NCBI GenBank assembly: GCA_943355025.1
Contig: CALRDW010000009.1
Span: 1-36,881, forward strand
Direction of reading: 5' to 3'
Source: Candidatus Magasanikiibacteriota bacterium
GTDB lineage: Bacteria > Patescibacteriota > Patescibacteriia > Magasanikbacterales > 2-02-FULL-50-9b
DNA length: 36,881 nucleotides
Made by a program: the position numbers and the translations under genes
In this document: positions 28,765-36,881 of the stretch, one piece after another
How the letters are laid out: each line of letters begins with the position of its first letter
How positions within the stretch are numbered: position 1 is the first letter of the stretch
The notes under the pieces: generated by a model
What the model was told of the DNA's origin: nothing
The model's database searches: none
What the model saw: the letters and a program-made list of their open reading frames with translations, nothing else

Positions 28765-30558
28765 ATGAATACAAATATTCAATTCACAACACTCGGAGAC
28801 TTGCCAAAACTACTCATGGAGGTATTGTTTAGTAATTCAACGTTTGCCCTCAATAATGGGTTTGCGGCAAACTATGATTTATCGCAAGATTTCATGGATG
28901 AGATTACACGGATCGAGGGCGGTTTATTGTATCGTACGATTCGGCCAGATCAGGTTTTAAGTGAAGTGGAAACACGATTGAAGTTGAATTCAGAGCATGC
29001 GAAAAAATGTGCCGTGACAATTTTGAAAGAATTTTGTGGATCTTTGGCATGGTATTTTCCAGGGCTCGTTCAAGCGCTTGCTCAACTAGACGCGAAATTG
29101 TCGCCACCGATTTTTCCTGTTGCGCAACCGAGTGCGTCACTTGCTGAGGCCATCGCGGCCATCATGCTTCTCGCAGACGACATGCCGAAACATATCAAAC
29201 CTGCTGTTGAGATATATGTGACAGAGGTTCTTAAAACACAGATGTTTGATCGTGCAGCACTCATTAAAAAATTTATTGGGAGTAGTTCAGATGGTGGTTT
29301 TGCGTGCAACGAAGATCGTGCGCGATCAATTATTAATCTGCTTCGAGATTATATTACGGTTTATCATTTTACGGATGTTGAGGATGTTGGTGCACCAAAA
29401 ATTGATCCTGCAAGCGTGCCGAAAACTATTTTAGTGGCGCATGAATCCGCAGATGTTGCAGAGAAACAAACAATAGCTGATGGCGTTTCTTCCTCCTCGC
29501 TTTCCGCGCAACAAGAAGCGATCGTTGAAGCAGCACTTGGCGCTGTTGCATTTGATGGTGAGTCGCCTGAACGTGCCGCTCGATGGCGGACGCTTGTTGA
29601 GGCGAGAATTAGAGGTGTGCGTACGGCGGACAAAACGCTTACCATACTGCAGGCGCCCCAAAATATGGGTGGACTTGGACTTTCGGTTGAAGAAGCGGCA
29701 CGGATTTCAAATATTCTTGAAAAAACTGTTACAGGATTTGAATCCAAGCGTGAAGCATTTTCTGTTGTTGAAAAATTGGCGAGTGTTGCAGAGCAGACCG
29801 CACAAATTGCGCAAGGCCCCGAAGAAAAAATGCAGGCTGATCAGCGAGAACTCAATGAGCGGTTCATGAACATGTTTGGAAAATCCGTGGTTGAGGAAAT
29901 GCGCAAGGAATCGCATCGGGAAATCGAGACGCGTGCTGCGGCACATCCAAACGAAATGCTCACTGATTTGCCGCAACTACTGACACCTGCAATAAATCGC
30001 GCGCCAATTGCTCAGGTGCGGGCGACTGTTTCGGTGGCTCCAGACACCATTCCGCCTGTTGATCGGCCACCAGCGCCACAACTACCACCGCGGTATGTAC
30101 CAAAAGTTCCGGAAAAACTCAAACAATTGATTGACGCTGAAAATCCTATCTTACCAATTCGGAGCGCGGGGGATAAAATTGTGAGTATTCCGAAAAAAAG
30201 CAGCGATATTAAACAGGTTCGTAGGCTTGTAGGTCCTGTTGACGAACTTCGAATCATGACCTTGATTGATTTTCGACGGCTTTCCGAGGATCCGACGGTG
30301 CGCATTCAGAAGATTCGTAGTAAAATAGAGGTAGTTGGACAAGATGGCGCGCTTGAAAAAATAAATGCGATGCACGCGTTTGAACAAAGCGAACCAGTTC
30401 GACTGTATCGTGATCTTGTCAAGCGAACACTACTTGAGGGCAAAGACATTTCCCAGATTATTTCAGAGCGCAAAGCAGCGAAAATCCCATATCTCGAGAT
30501 TAATGAGATGTCTGCGCTCAAAGATTTTTTGCAGCTCATTCGTTATTCAGCACTGTGA
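28765..30558 (+). CDS. Conserved-looking protein of unknown function in T4SS-like operon
   Basis: 597-aa ORF, 15 nt after upstream gene and 4 nt before PrgI-like gene. Confidence 0.75.
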   Translation: MNTNIQFTTLGDLPKLLMEVLFSNSTFALNNGFAANYDLSQDFMDEITRIEGGLLYRTIRPDQVLSEVETRLKLNSEHAKKCAVTILKEFCGSLAWYFPGLVQALAQLDAKLSPPIFPVAQPSASLAEAIAAIMLLADDMPKHIKPAVEIYVTEVLKTQMFDRAALIKKFIGSSSDGGFACNEDRARSIINLLRDYITVYHFTDVEDVGAPKIDPASVPKTILVAHESADVAEKQTIADGVSSSSLSAQQEAIVEAALGAVAFDGESPERAARWRTLVEARIRGVRTADKTLTILQAPQNMGGLGLSVEEAARISNILEKTVTGFESKREAFSVVEKLASVAEQTAQIAQGPEEKMQADQRELNERFMNMFGKSVVEEMRKESHREIETRAAAHPNEMLTDLPQLLTPAINRAPIAQVRATVSVAPDTIPPVDRPPAPQLPPRYVPKVPEKLKQLIDAENPILPIRSAGDKIVSIPKKSSDIKQVRRLVGPVDELRIMTLIDFRRLSEDPTVRIQKIRSKIEVVGQDGALEKINAMHAFEQSEPVRLYRDLVKRTLLEGKDISQIISERKAAKIPYLEINEMSALKDFLQLIRYSAL

Positions 30559-30561
30559 TAT

Positions 30562-31005
30562 ATGCCACAACAATTTGTTGTTCCACAATTCATTGACGCA
30601 GAAGCGAAATTGCTCGGCCCGATTACGGCGCGACAATTTGTTATTTTGTTGGTGACAACATTGCTTGGTGCGATTGTATACGGACTCGCAGACAGAACAT
30701 TATTTATTATCATCGCGTCGCCAATTGCACTTATCGGCTTAACACTTGCCTTTGTAAAAGTGAACGGGCAGAACTTTCATTTTTTCATGCTGAATATTAT
30801 CATGACGTTTCGAAAGCCGAGACTTCGTGTGTGGAGTCGCATTTTGGATCCTGAATATCTGAAACAATTTGTTAACAAAGAAATTGTGATTCCGAAAAAA
30901 ATAATTCCACACAAGGAGTTTGTTCGGTCGTCGCGGCTTAACGAACTTTCTTTGATTGTAAATACTGGCGGTGAATATCGCCCTGATGCAGATGACGTGG
31001 TATAA
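30562..31005 (+). CDS. PrgI-family (VirB3-like) T4SS membrane protein
   Basis: QFVVPQFIDAEAKLLGPITARQFVILLVTTLLGAIVYGL...INIIMTFRKPRLRVW pattern; adjacent to VirB4. Confidence 0.8.
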   Translation: MPQQFVVPQFIDAEAKLLGPITARQFVILLVTTLLGAIVYGLADRTLFIIIASPIALIGLTLAFVKVNGQNFHFFMLNIIMTFRKPRLRVWSRILDPEYLKQFVNKEIVIPKKIIPHKEFVRSSRLNELSLIVNTGGEYRPDADDVV

Positions 31006-31027
31006 CCCACGCGTGTTCTTTAGCTCT

Positions 31028-31732
31028 ATGGCACAAAAAATGGAAACAATGCACAGCAAAAAACTTGCGGGTGGAAAACCTCCTGCATCAACGCAACAAT
31101 ATTTAGATATCGCTGAAATTCGCGATGACGTTGTGATAATGAAAGACAGCACGCTCCGCGCCGTCTTATTGGTTTCTTCGATTAATTTTTCTCTTAAGTC
31201 TGAGGATGAACAAAATGCAACGATATCATCGTATGTTTCATTTTTAAATTCAGTTGATTTTCCGATTCAAATTGTTATTCAATCGCGCAAACTCAATATT
31301 GATAATTACATTGACCGACTTAATGAGTCTGAAAAAAAACAGACGAACGAATTATTGCGCGCGCAAATTTCAGATTATCGACAGTTTATTCGTGAGCTCA
31401 TCGAGCTTGGGCAGATTATGAGTAAACGGTTTTTTGTAGTCGTGCCATTTAATCCCGCTTCGAATCAGGCAAAAAGCTGGTGGCAACGATTCCAAGAAGT
31501 TTTATCGCCAATGAAATCAGTGCGTGCGAAAGAAGCTCAGTTTAAAGAGCGAAAGCGTTCACTTGATTTGCGTACATCGCTCGTTTCTGGCGGCCTTGGA
31601 AGCATGGGCCTCCAGGTGCAGCAACTAGATACACAGGGACTAGTTGAGCTGTATTATACAGTGTACAATCCGGATATTTTTCTAACCGAAAAACTTGGCG
31701 CGCTCAGCGATCTCCAAGTCTCAGCTGAATAA
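31028..31732 (+). CDS. TraC/VirB4 N-terminal-domain-like protein without ATPase domain
   Basis: QQYLDIAEIRDDVVIMKDSTLRAVLLVSSINFSLKSEDEQNATISSYVSFLNSVDFPIQIVIQSRKLNIDNYI; no Walker A; ends before the ATPase gene. Confidence 0.7.
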   Translation: MAQKMETMHSKKLAGGKPPASTQQYLDIAEIRDDVVIMKDSTLRAVLLVSSINFSLKSEDEQNATISSYVSFLNSVDFPIQIVIQSRKLNIDNYIDRLNESEKKQTNELLRAQISDYRQFIRELIELGQIMSKRFFVVVPFNPASNQAKSWWQRFQEVLSPMKSVRAKEAQFKERKRSLDLRTSLVSGGLGSMGLQVQQLDTQGLVELYYTVYNPDIFLTEKLGALSDLQVSAE

Positions 31733-31739
31733 GAATTCT

Positions 31740-33824
31740 ATGTCATTCCAACCGATTGGGCCAACACAACCAAAAAAAGAAGGTCCAGAAAAAACTTCTC
31801 GGCAAGATGAATTAAAACTTAAATCATCCGAGGAGAAACAACTGCTTGAAGAGGAGCGAATCTACCGAACGGGTGTTGTTAGCATTCGAGACATCATCGC
31901 ACCAGCATCATTTAAAGTTGAGTCAACACATGTGATGATTGGTGAAGTATTTGCACGGACAATTTTTGTTGTGACGTACCCTCGTTATATTAGCGTCGGT
32001 TGGTTTGCTCCAATTATTAATTTGTCGCTCACGCTTGACGTGAGCATGTTCTTCTATCCAGTGCCGAGTGAAATTATTTTGAAGCAATTAAAAAATCGAG
32101 TTGGTATCATGGAAGCAGAAATTGTTTCCGATGCAGAGAAAGGCGCGCCACGCGATCCAATTAAAGAAACCGCGCTACGTGATATTGAACAATTGCGTGA
32201 CTCTCTTTCACAAGGTACAGAAAAGTTTTTTCAGTTTGCGCTGTACATTACAATCTACGCAAAAACAAAAGACGAACTTGATAAAATTACGGCTGATATT
32301 GAAGGCATGTTTGGATCAAAACTTATTTATACAAAAAAAGTTTTGTATCAGGCTGAACAAGGTTTTAATTCTACGATTCCTCTTGGCAACGATGAGCTCA
32401 TGATTACGGCGAACATGAATTCATCGCCAATCGCTGCATCATTTCCGTTTATGTCGGCAGAGCTGACGAGCGATAATGGAATTTTGTATGGCATCAATCG
32501 CCACAATAATAGTTTGATTTTGTTTGATCGGTTTTCGCTCCAGAACGCAAATTCAGTTGTGTTTGCAACGTCAGGTGCAGGTAAATCATACATGGTTAAG
32601 CTCGAAATTTTACGCTCGCTCATGCTTGGCATCAGTGTTATTGTTATTGATCCGGAGTATGAATATAAACAATTGTCGGATGCAGTCGGCGGCACGTTCG
32701 TGAACATTTCTCTTGCGTCTGAAGCGCGCGTTAATCCATTTGATTTGCCGAAACCAGTTGGTGAACAAGTCTCAACGGAAGATATTATTCGCAGCGCAGT
32801 TATTACGCTTAAGGGTTTGTTCCGCATCATGTTTGGAACAGTGACGAATGAAGAGGATTCGATTTTGGATCGCGCACTTCTCGAAACGTACGCAAAAAAA
32901 GATATTACACCAGACTCTGACCTCTTGAAAGTTGAGGCGCCGGTTATGTCAGATTTTCAAGCCGTGCTTGAGGGTATGACAGGCGCAGAAAACATGCTCG
33001 TTAAGGTTAAGAAATATACGGAGGGCACGTTTAACGGCCTGCTTAATAACGCAACGAACGTTGACATGGGAAACCTGTTGGTTGTGTTTAGCGTGCGTGA
33101 TCTTGAAGACGAACTTCGTCCGCTTGCGATTTATACGATTGTGAATTATATTTGGAATGTTGTTCGTTCAAATCGAAAGCGCCGCATTTTGACGATTGAT
33201 GAAGCATGGTGGCTGATGCAACATGAAGATTCCGCACGATTTATTTTTGCACTCTGTAAACGTGCACGAAAATATTTTCTTGGTGTAACAACAATCACAC
33301 AAGATGTTAATGATTTTCTCGGTTCGGCGTATGGTCAAGCAATCGTTACAAATTCAAGCATGCAACTTTTGTTAAAACAATCGCCTGCATCGGTCGATAA
33401 TTTGGTGAAAACATTTTTATTGACCGAAGGAGAAAAATATTTGCTTCTTGAAAGCGCCGTTGGTGAAGGAATATTTTTTGCTGGATCAAAACATGCTGCG
33501 ATTAAAGTTGTCGCGTCGTACAGTGAAGACCAAATTGTTACAACAAATCCGCAACAACTTTTGAAACAAGAAGAGGATCGTCGGAAGTTGCGCGCTGAGC
33601 AGGATGCGCTCGACAAGGAGGCGGATACAGAGCGGCAAACTGGGGCGGGTGCGGCCGAGGCACTTGACAGCGTTGTCCCACTCGAGTTTAATCCAGATGC
33701 AGGACCGGAAGCAGAAGCGTCAGCGGCCGCAGCGGCGGAAACGACAGATGTTGGCGCGTCTGTTGCAACTGGCGGCGCTGCGGCAATAGCGGCCGAAGCG
33801 TCAGCGTCACCGGCGACGAAATAA
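31740..33824 (+). CDS. virB4: VirB4-family T4SS ATPase
   Basis: Walker A ATSGAGKSYMVKLEILRSL, IVIDPEYEYKQL, Walker B RRILTIDEAWWLMQ, TTITQDVNDFL; Ala/Glu-rich C-terminal tail. Confidence 0.93.
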   Translation: MSFQPIGPTQPKKEGPEKTSRQDELKLKSSEEKQLLEEERIYRTGVVSIRDIIAPASFKVESTHVMIGEVFARTIFVVTYPRYISVGWFAPIINLSLTLDVSMFFYPVPSEIILKQLKNRVGIMEAEIVSDAEKGAPRDPIKETALRDIEQLRDSLSQGTEKFFQFALYITIYAKTKDELDKITADIEGMFGSKLIYTKKVLYQAEQGFNSTIPLGNDELMITANMNSSPIAASFPFMSAELTSDNGILYGINRHNNSLILFDRFSLQNANSVVFATSGAGKSYMVKLEILRSLMLGISVIVIDPEYEYKQLSDAVGGTFVNISLASEARVNPFDLPKPVGEQVSTEDIIRSAVITLKGLFRIMFGTVTNEEDSILDRALLETYAKKDITPDSDLLKVEAPVMSDFQAVLEGMTGAENMLVKVKKYTEGTFNGLLNNATNVDMGNLLVVFSVRDLEDELRPLAIYTIVNYIWNVVRSNRKRRILTIDEAWWLMQHEDSARFIFALCKRARKYFLGVTTITQDVNDFLGSAYGQAIVTNSSMQLLLKQSPASVDNLVKTFLLTEGEKYLLLESAVGEGIFFAGSKHAAIKVVASYSEDQIVTTNPQQLLKQEEDRRKLRAEQDALDKEADTERQTGAGAAEALDSVVPLEFNPDAGPEAEASAAAAAETTDVGASVATGGAAAIAAEASASPATK

Positions 33825-33845
33825 TCGTTTTTACATTGATTTTCT

Positions 33846-34508
33846 ATGGATGCAGGAGCACTCAAAAAAGTTGCAGTCTATACGCTCGTAGGCGTTGTAG
33901 TTACAATCATCATTGTTTTTATCGTGTCTGCTGTTAGGCAGCAGAAGTTTTCGTTTCATCTTCCGTTTGGAAAATCCGTTGAAACAAACCCATCAATCGA
34001 GAATCCACATTCTATCATTGGTGGCGGTGCGGGCCCAGTAGGAGAGGCACCAACGCCAGTACAAGCTTTGCCGCAGCAAGGAACTTCGACTTCAGGAGGA
34101 CGAACTGGAGCACCACCAAAAGATTCTGCCGAGCTCCAGATGAAGCGGCTCAGCATTGATTTTGCGTCTCGCTTTGGCAGCTTTTCAACCGATTCGCGCA
34201 ATCAAAATTTAGAGCAACTTCTCGGTTCGATGAGCGCAAGTCTCCGCACCTGGGCAATTGCAAAAATTTCTCAAAATCAGAAAATAGCTGACGAGGCTTT
34301 TCAATCAGTTCGCACACGCGGGCTTAGTGCAAAAGTTATCGATCAGAATTCAACGCATGCAAATGTAGAGGTTCAGGCGCAGCGTGAATATACGGAAGGC
34401 GCAGCGACACACATTGCATATGAAATTGCGACCGTTGAACTCACGCGTGCGAACGCGGGGGCGCCGTGGCTCGTAAATTCGGTTAGTTGGAAACCAAAGC
34501 AGCCGTAA
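33846..34508 (+). CDS. Single-TM protein with extracytoplasmic domain, VirB8/NTF2-like candidate
   Basis: TM VAVYTLVGVVVTIIIVFIVSAV; Pro/Gly linker; C-terminal ASRFGSFS...VEVQAQREYTEGAATHIAYEIATVELTR. Confidence 0.6.
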   Translation: MDAGALKKVAVYTLVGVVVTIIIVFIVSAVRQQKFSFHLPFGKSVETNPSIENPHSIIGGGAGPVGEAPTPVQALPQQGTSTSGGRTGAPPKDSAELQMKRLSIDFASRFGSFSTDSRNQNLEQLLGSMSASLRTWAIAKISQNQKIADEAFQSVRTRGLSAKVIDQNSTHANVEVQAQREYTEGAATHIAYEIATVELTRANAGAPWLVNSVSWKPKQP

Positions 34509-34525
34509 GCAATTTTTAAGGGGGT

Positions 34526-35266
34526 ATGTTTAAGAAGGAGGAGATCTTAGATTTATTATTTCCGCGCCGCTGTATCGGCTGTGGTTTTTTTGTTGCGCAT
34601 GCGCGATGGAGCGTGCCACGAATGTGGTGCGATGTGTGCGAGCAGACGCGGCGTGTAGATTTGCCTCTTGAAGGTGAGCGCGAGGGTGCCCCAATTTTTT
34701 CAGCGCAAAATTTTGAGTGCGCCCCTGTTGCGTCTGCAATTCATGCGCTTAAATACGGTGCATATATTGATGCCGCGGATGTGTGCGCGCGATGGATTGC
34801 TGAAAGGTGCGGTCCGCGCATGAACGCCGAATCTTTTTCTTCACAGTGCTCAGAGATTATTTTGATTCCTGTACCACTACATCCCACAAAATTTCGTGTA
34901 CGCGGGTACAATCAGGCAGAGCTTGTTGCGGAGCAAGTCGCCACGCACTGTCAGTCGGTCAATCAGTTAGACATGCACATCGGTGTTCGCACCGACCTAC
35001 TTATTCGCACGCGATTTTCACAGGCGCAAGCGCAAAGTGCACTTGAAGATCGAACAACACAAATTGCTGGCGCGTTTGCATGTCGGCAGGGGGCTGAAAT
35101 TAAAAACAAGAACGCACTATACGTTGTTGTTGACGACGTATTTACAACAGGGAGCACACTTTCGGCGTGTATAATCGCGCTTCGGGACGCGGGTGCAGAG
35201 CAGCTATGCGCAGTTACCATTGCGTCAGCATCAACCTCGGCCGTTACATATACAACACCCATTTAA
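34526..35266 (+). CDS. comF: ComF-family phosphoribosyltransferase-like protein
   Basis: N-terminal zinc-finger-like CIGC...CDVC; RVRGYNQAELVAEQVA; PRPP-binding motif YVVVDDVFTTGSTL. Confidence 0.92.
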   Translation: MFKKEEILDLLFPRRCIGCGFFVAHARWSVPRMWCDVCEQTRRVDLPLEGEREGAPIFSAQNFECAPVASAIHALKYGAYIDAADVCARWIAERCGPRMNAESFSSQCSEIILIPVPLHPTKFRVRGYNQAELVAEQVATHCQSVNQLDMHIGVRTDLLIRTRFSQAQAQSALEDRTTQIAGAFACRQGAEIKNKNALYVVVDDVFTTGSTLSACIIALRDAGAEQLCAVTIASASTSAVTYTTPI

Positions 35267-35787
35267 AGGCGTTGGGCAGCTAAAAACCATCGCGTGTATC
35301 GCTTTTCAACACCATTCGTTACGCTAAAATCATACCAGATTGGTAAAAAAGAGCTGATTTTTAGTTTGATTGAACCGCACTCCTCGGAAGGGTCCATGAG
35401 ATATATAAAATCTTTCGACACACGGTAGACGACTGAATAGTGGTCGCCGTCAGTCTGCCACCAGCCAACAATGACAGGCACACGTTTTGTATCGACAAAA
35501 TTACGCAACTCGTCAATTGTTCCATGATCCTTTGCGAATACGTGAAATCCAAGCGCTGTTGCGCCACGCATGAGGCCGAGATGATCAGTTCCTTCGTCGC
35601 GCGTGGCTCCCACAAGAGCGGCGAGTTCATTTTCGGTGTATTCATCTTCAAAATGTGACAACAAAATTTTTAAACTCGCGGGACCACAAAAACTTTCGGA
35701 TTGCCGAAATGGTTTGAGACTGAGCGGGCTGCGACCCTCTGCATCAGTTCCGCCAGGATAGTTTGAAGCATCCTCATTTTGCAGCAT
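35263..35787 (-). CDS. C39-like cysteine peptidase
   Basis: FRQSESFCGPASLKILLSHF (Q...CGPA), GDHYSVVYRV, YLMDPSEE (Cys/His/Asp triad pattern); ATG at 35787, longer ORF track start 35880. Confidence 0.75.
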   Translation of the reverse strand: MLQNEDASNYPGGTDAEGRSPLSLKPFRQSESFCGPASLKILLSHFEDEYTENELAALVGATRDEGTDHLGLMRGATALGFHVFAKDHGTIDELRNFVDTKRVPVIVGWWQTDGDHYSVVYRVSKDFIYLMDPSEECGSIKLKISSFLPIWYDFSVTNGVEKRYTRWFLAAQRL

Positions 35788-36409
35788 ACGGGAGGAGAAA
35801 TTTTTTTGTAAATCCGTCGTCGCCAGGGAAACAACCATCGCCATTTGTGCGTCGCGCTGATTTTTCAACTGCGATTGCAATGTCGTGCGCTGCGTCGTAG
35901 TTCATACCTTGCTTCATATACGCGCGCTCGGTGAGTTCGTGGAGCGTCGTGTAGGGAAGTTCGCGCGGCCCTTGAAGTGCGTCAAGCCACACTTCATTTT
36001 TTGGAATGTAGTTGTACACGAGGTCGTGGCCGCCGAAAATAAATTCCGGATCAATGTATTCACGAACTATGTGGCCATTGACGTGATTAATTGTGAGCGC
36101 ACCATTTTTTTCTGTTTGTTCAATAAAGGGTGGTGGAGTTTCGTGTGATACTAATTCACGCTTGAGAATCTCGCGGATTTTTTGGTACGAGAGCCGTGCG
36201 TATTTTGGATTGTTGTATAGCTCCCGAATTTTGATCAAGCGCGGGAGCTCTGCGCGATAGTGTTTATCAACCCATAGCTCGCCCTCCGGAATATAATAGC
36301 TCGGCGAAAAACCCGCACGCGCATGCTCTTCGAGAAAACCAAAGTTCGTGTCGAGATGGTTTCGAATAAATGATCCATCAACAAACCGAATTTTGAATGC
36401 TTTTTGCAT
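35774..36409 (-). CDS. Protein with two tandem copies of a domain of unknown function; second copy has HELxE
   Basis: VDGSFIRNHLDTNFGFLEEHARAGFSPSYYIPEGELWVDKHYRAELPRL... aligns with VNGHIVREYIDPEFIFGGHDLVYNYIPKNEVWLDALQGPRELPYTTLHELTERAYM. Confidence 0.7.
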   Translation of the reverse strand: MQKAFKIRFVDGSFIRNHLDTNFGFLEEHARAGFSPSYYIPEGELWVDKHYRAELPRLIKIRELYNNPKYARLSYQKIREILKRELVSHETPPPFIEQTEKNGALTINHVNGHIVREYIDPEFIFGGHDLVYNYIPKNEVWLDALQGPRELPYTTLHELTERAYMKQGMNYDAAHDIAIAVEKSARRTNGDGCFPGDDGFTKKFLLPYAAK

Positions 36410-36438
36410 AGATGCGTGGGATTATTTGGTAGTTAATT

Positions 36439-36467
36439 ATTTTAACAGGTCAAAGGATAAATGTCAA
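36439..36467 (-). promoter_or_regulatory. Sigma70-type promoter for the 36409-35263 pair
   Basis: Minus strand TTGACA (36467-36462), 17-nt spacer, TAAAAT (36444-36439), upstream of ATG at 36409. Confidence 0.8.
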
Positions 36468-36605
36468 TCTTTTGGCTTATTTATGCGTAAAATGGTTAAT
36501 TTGACGGGACGTGATTGTGCTGAATGTCTGAACATCTGCGTAGTCACGATGAGCGAATTACACATCCTGAATTTGCCATTCAAAAATGAGAGAAGAGGAT
36601 TCTCC

Positions 36606-36644
36606 CAAACAAAAATACCGACACTGGGTCGGTATTTTTGTTTG
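36606..36644. terminator. Perfect 17-bp bidirectional terminator-like hairpin
   Basis: CAAACAAAAATACCGAC-actgg-GTCGGTATTTTTGTTTG. Confidence 0.9.
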
Positions 36645-36739
36645 GCGGTGTGTATTGAACGAAGTTCGAATGTATTTTGAATTGAACCCTGATGCAGAAT
36701 GATGCGCGCCTCGGACACGCTCGCGGACTCGCGTGTGCA

Positions 36740-36834
36740 AAAACCAAAAATTTCCTTGCATTTTTCTCGCGCCTCCTCCCCCCACCCCTCCGCCGCGAAG
36801 CGGAAAAAGAAATGGAAAGGAAATTTTTGGTTTT
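36740..36834. repeat. 18-bp perfect inverted repeat flanking a C-rich/GC hairpin segment
   Basis: AAAACCAAAAATTTCCTT (36740-36757) and AAGGAAATTTTTGGTTTT (36817-36834), 59-nt loop containing CTCCTCCCCCCACCCC and CCGCcgcgaaGCGG. Confidence 0.85.
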
Positions 36835-36881
36835 GCTTCGCCGTTTCAGTCTCCGAAAAGAGCAATCTTATTTTAACATTT

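Noticed and set aside
25874-35266. Integrative conjugative element
   Set aside because: No relaxase, coupling protein, integrase, att-like direct repeats or tRNA seen; only a subset of T4SS components.
35788-35880. Longer N-terminus of the C39-like protein
   Set aside because: Would overlap the upstream gene by 107 bp; ATG at 35787 gives a normal short overlap.
36464-36865. 133-aa minus-strand ORF MLFSETETAKQNQKFPFHFFF...
   Set aside because: Spans the inverted repeat and the perfect terminator hairpin; composition looks non-coding.

Overview
The window looks like part of a small-genome bacterium of the Candidate Phyla Radiation (Patescibacteria) type. That assignment is inferred from gene content and style; no database search was run. 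Left part (1-13 kb), mostly housekeeping: the 3' end of nusA with an in-frame TGA, yidC, a PRC-barrel protein, a nucleotidyltransferase, an O-antigen ligase-like protein, a CIRCE-controlled groES-groEL operon, a polytopic membrane protein, two paralogous secreted Cys proteins, nth, a Lys/Pro-rich secreted protein, a small Gly-rich ORF, prfB, sua5/tsaC and rsmA. Centre (13-23 kb): a membrane-anchored protein with thrombospondin type 3-like Ca-binding repeats, 7 nt upstream of a 3105-aa secreted Cys-rich protein. That protein carries at least 10 copies of a C-x6-C-x2-[FY] motif, a CBM-like jelly roll and a PKD-like segment. After a short interruption (lipoprotein, frameshifted coiled-coil gene, APH/NahK-like kinase), a compact plus-strand operon (25.8-35.3 kb) encodes a VirB6/TrbL-like protein with a very long tail, an unknown 597-aa protein, a PrgI-like protein, an ATPase-less TraC/VirB4 N-domain protein, a VirB4 ATPase, a single-TM VirB8-like candidate and ComF. 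This reduced type IV secretion-like machine linked to comF, near a giant Cys-rich surface protein, is the best candidate for an under-described system. The window ends with a minus-strand pair: an internally duplicated protein and a C39-like Cys peptidase. Domain calls rest on motif recognition only.
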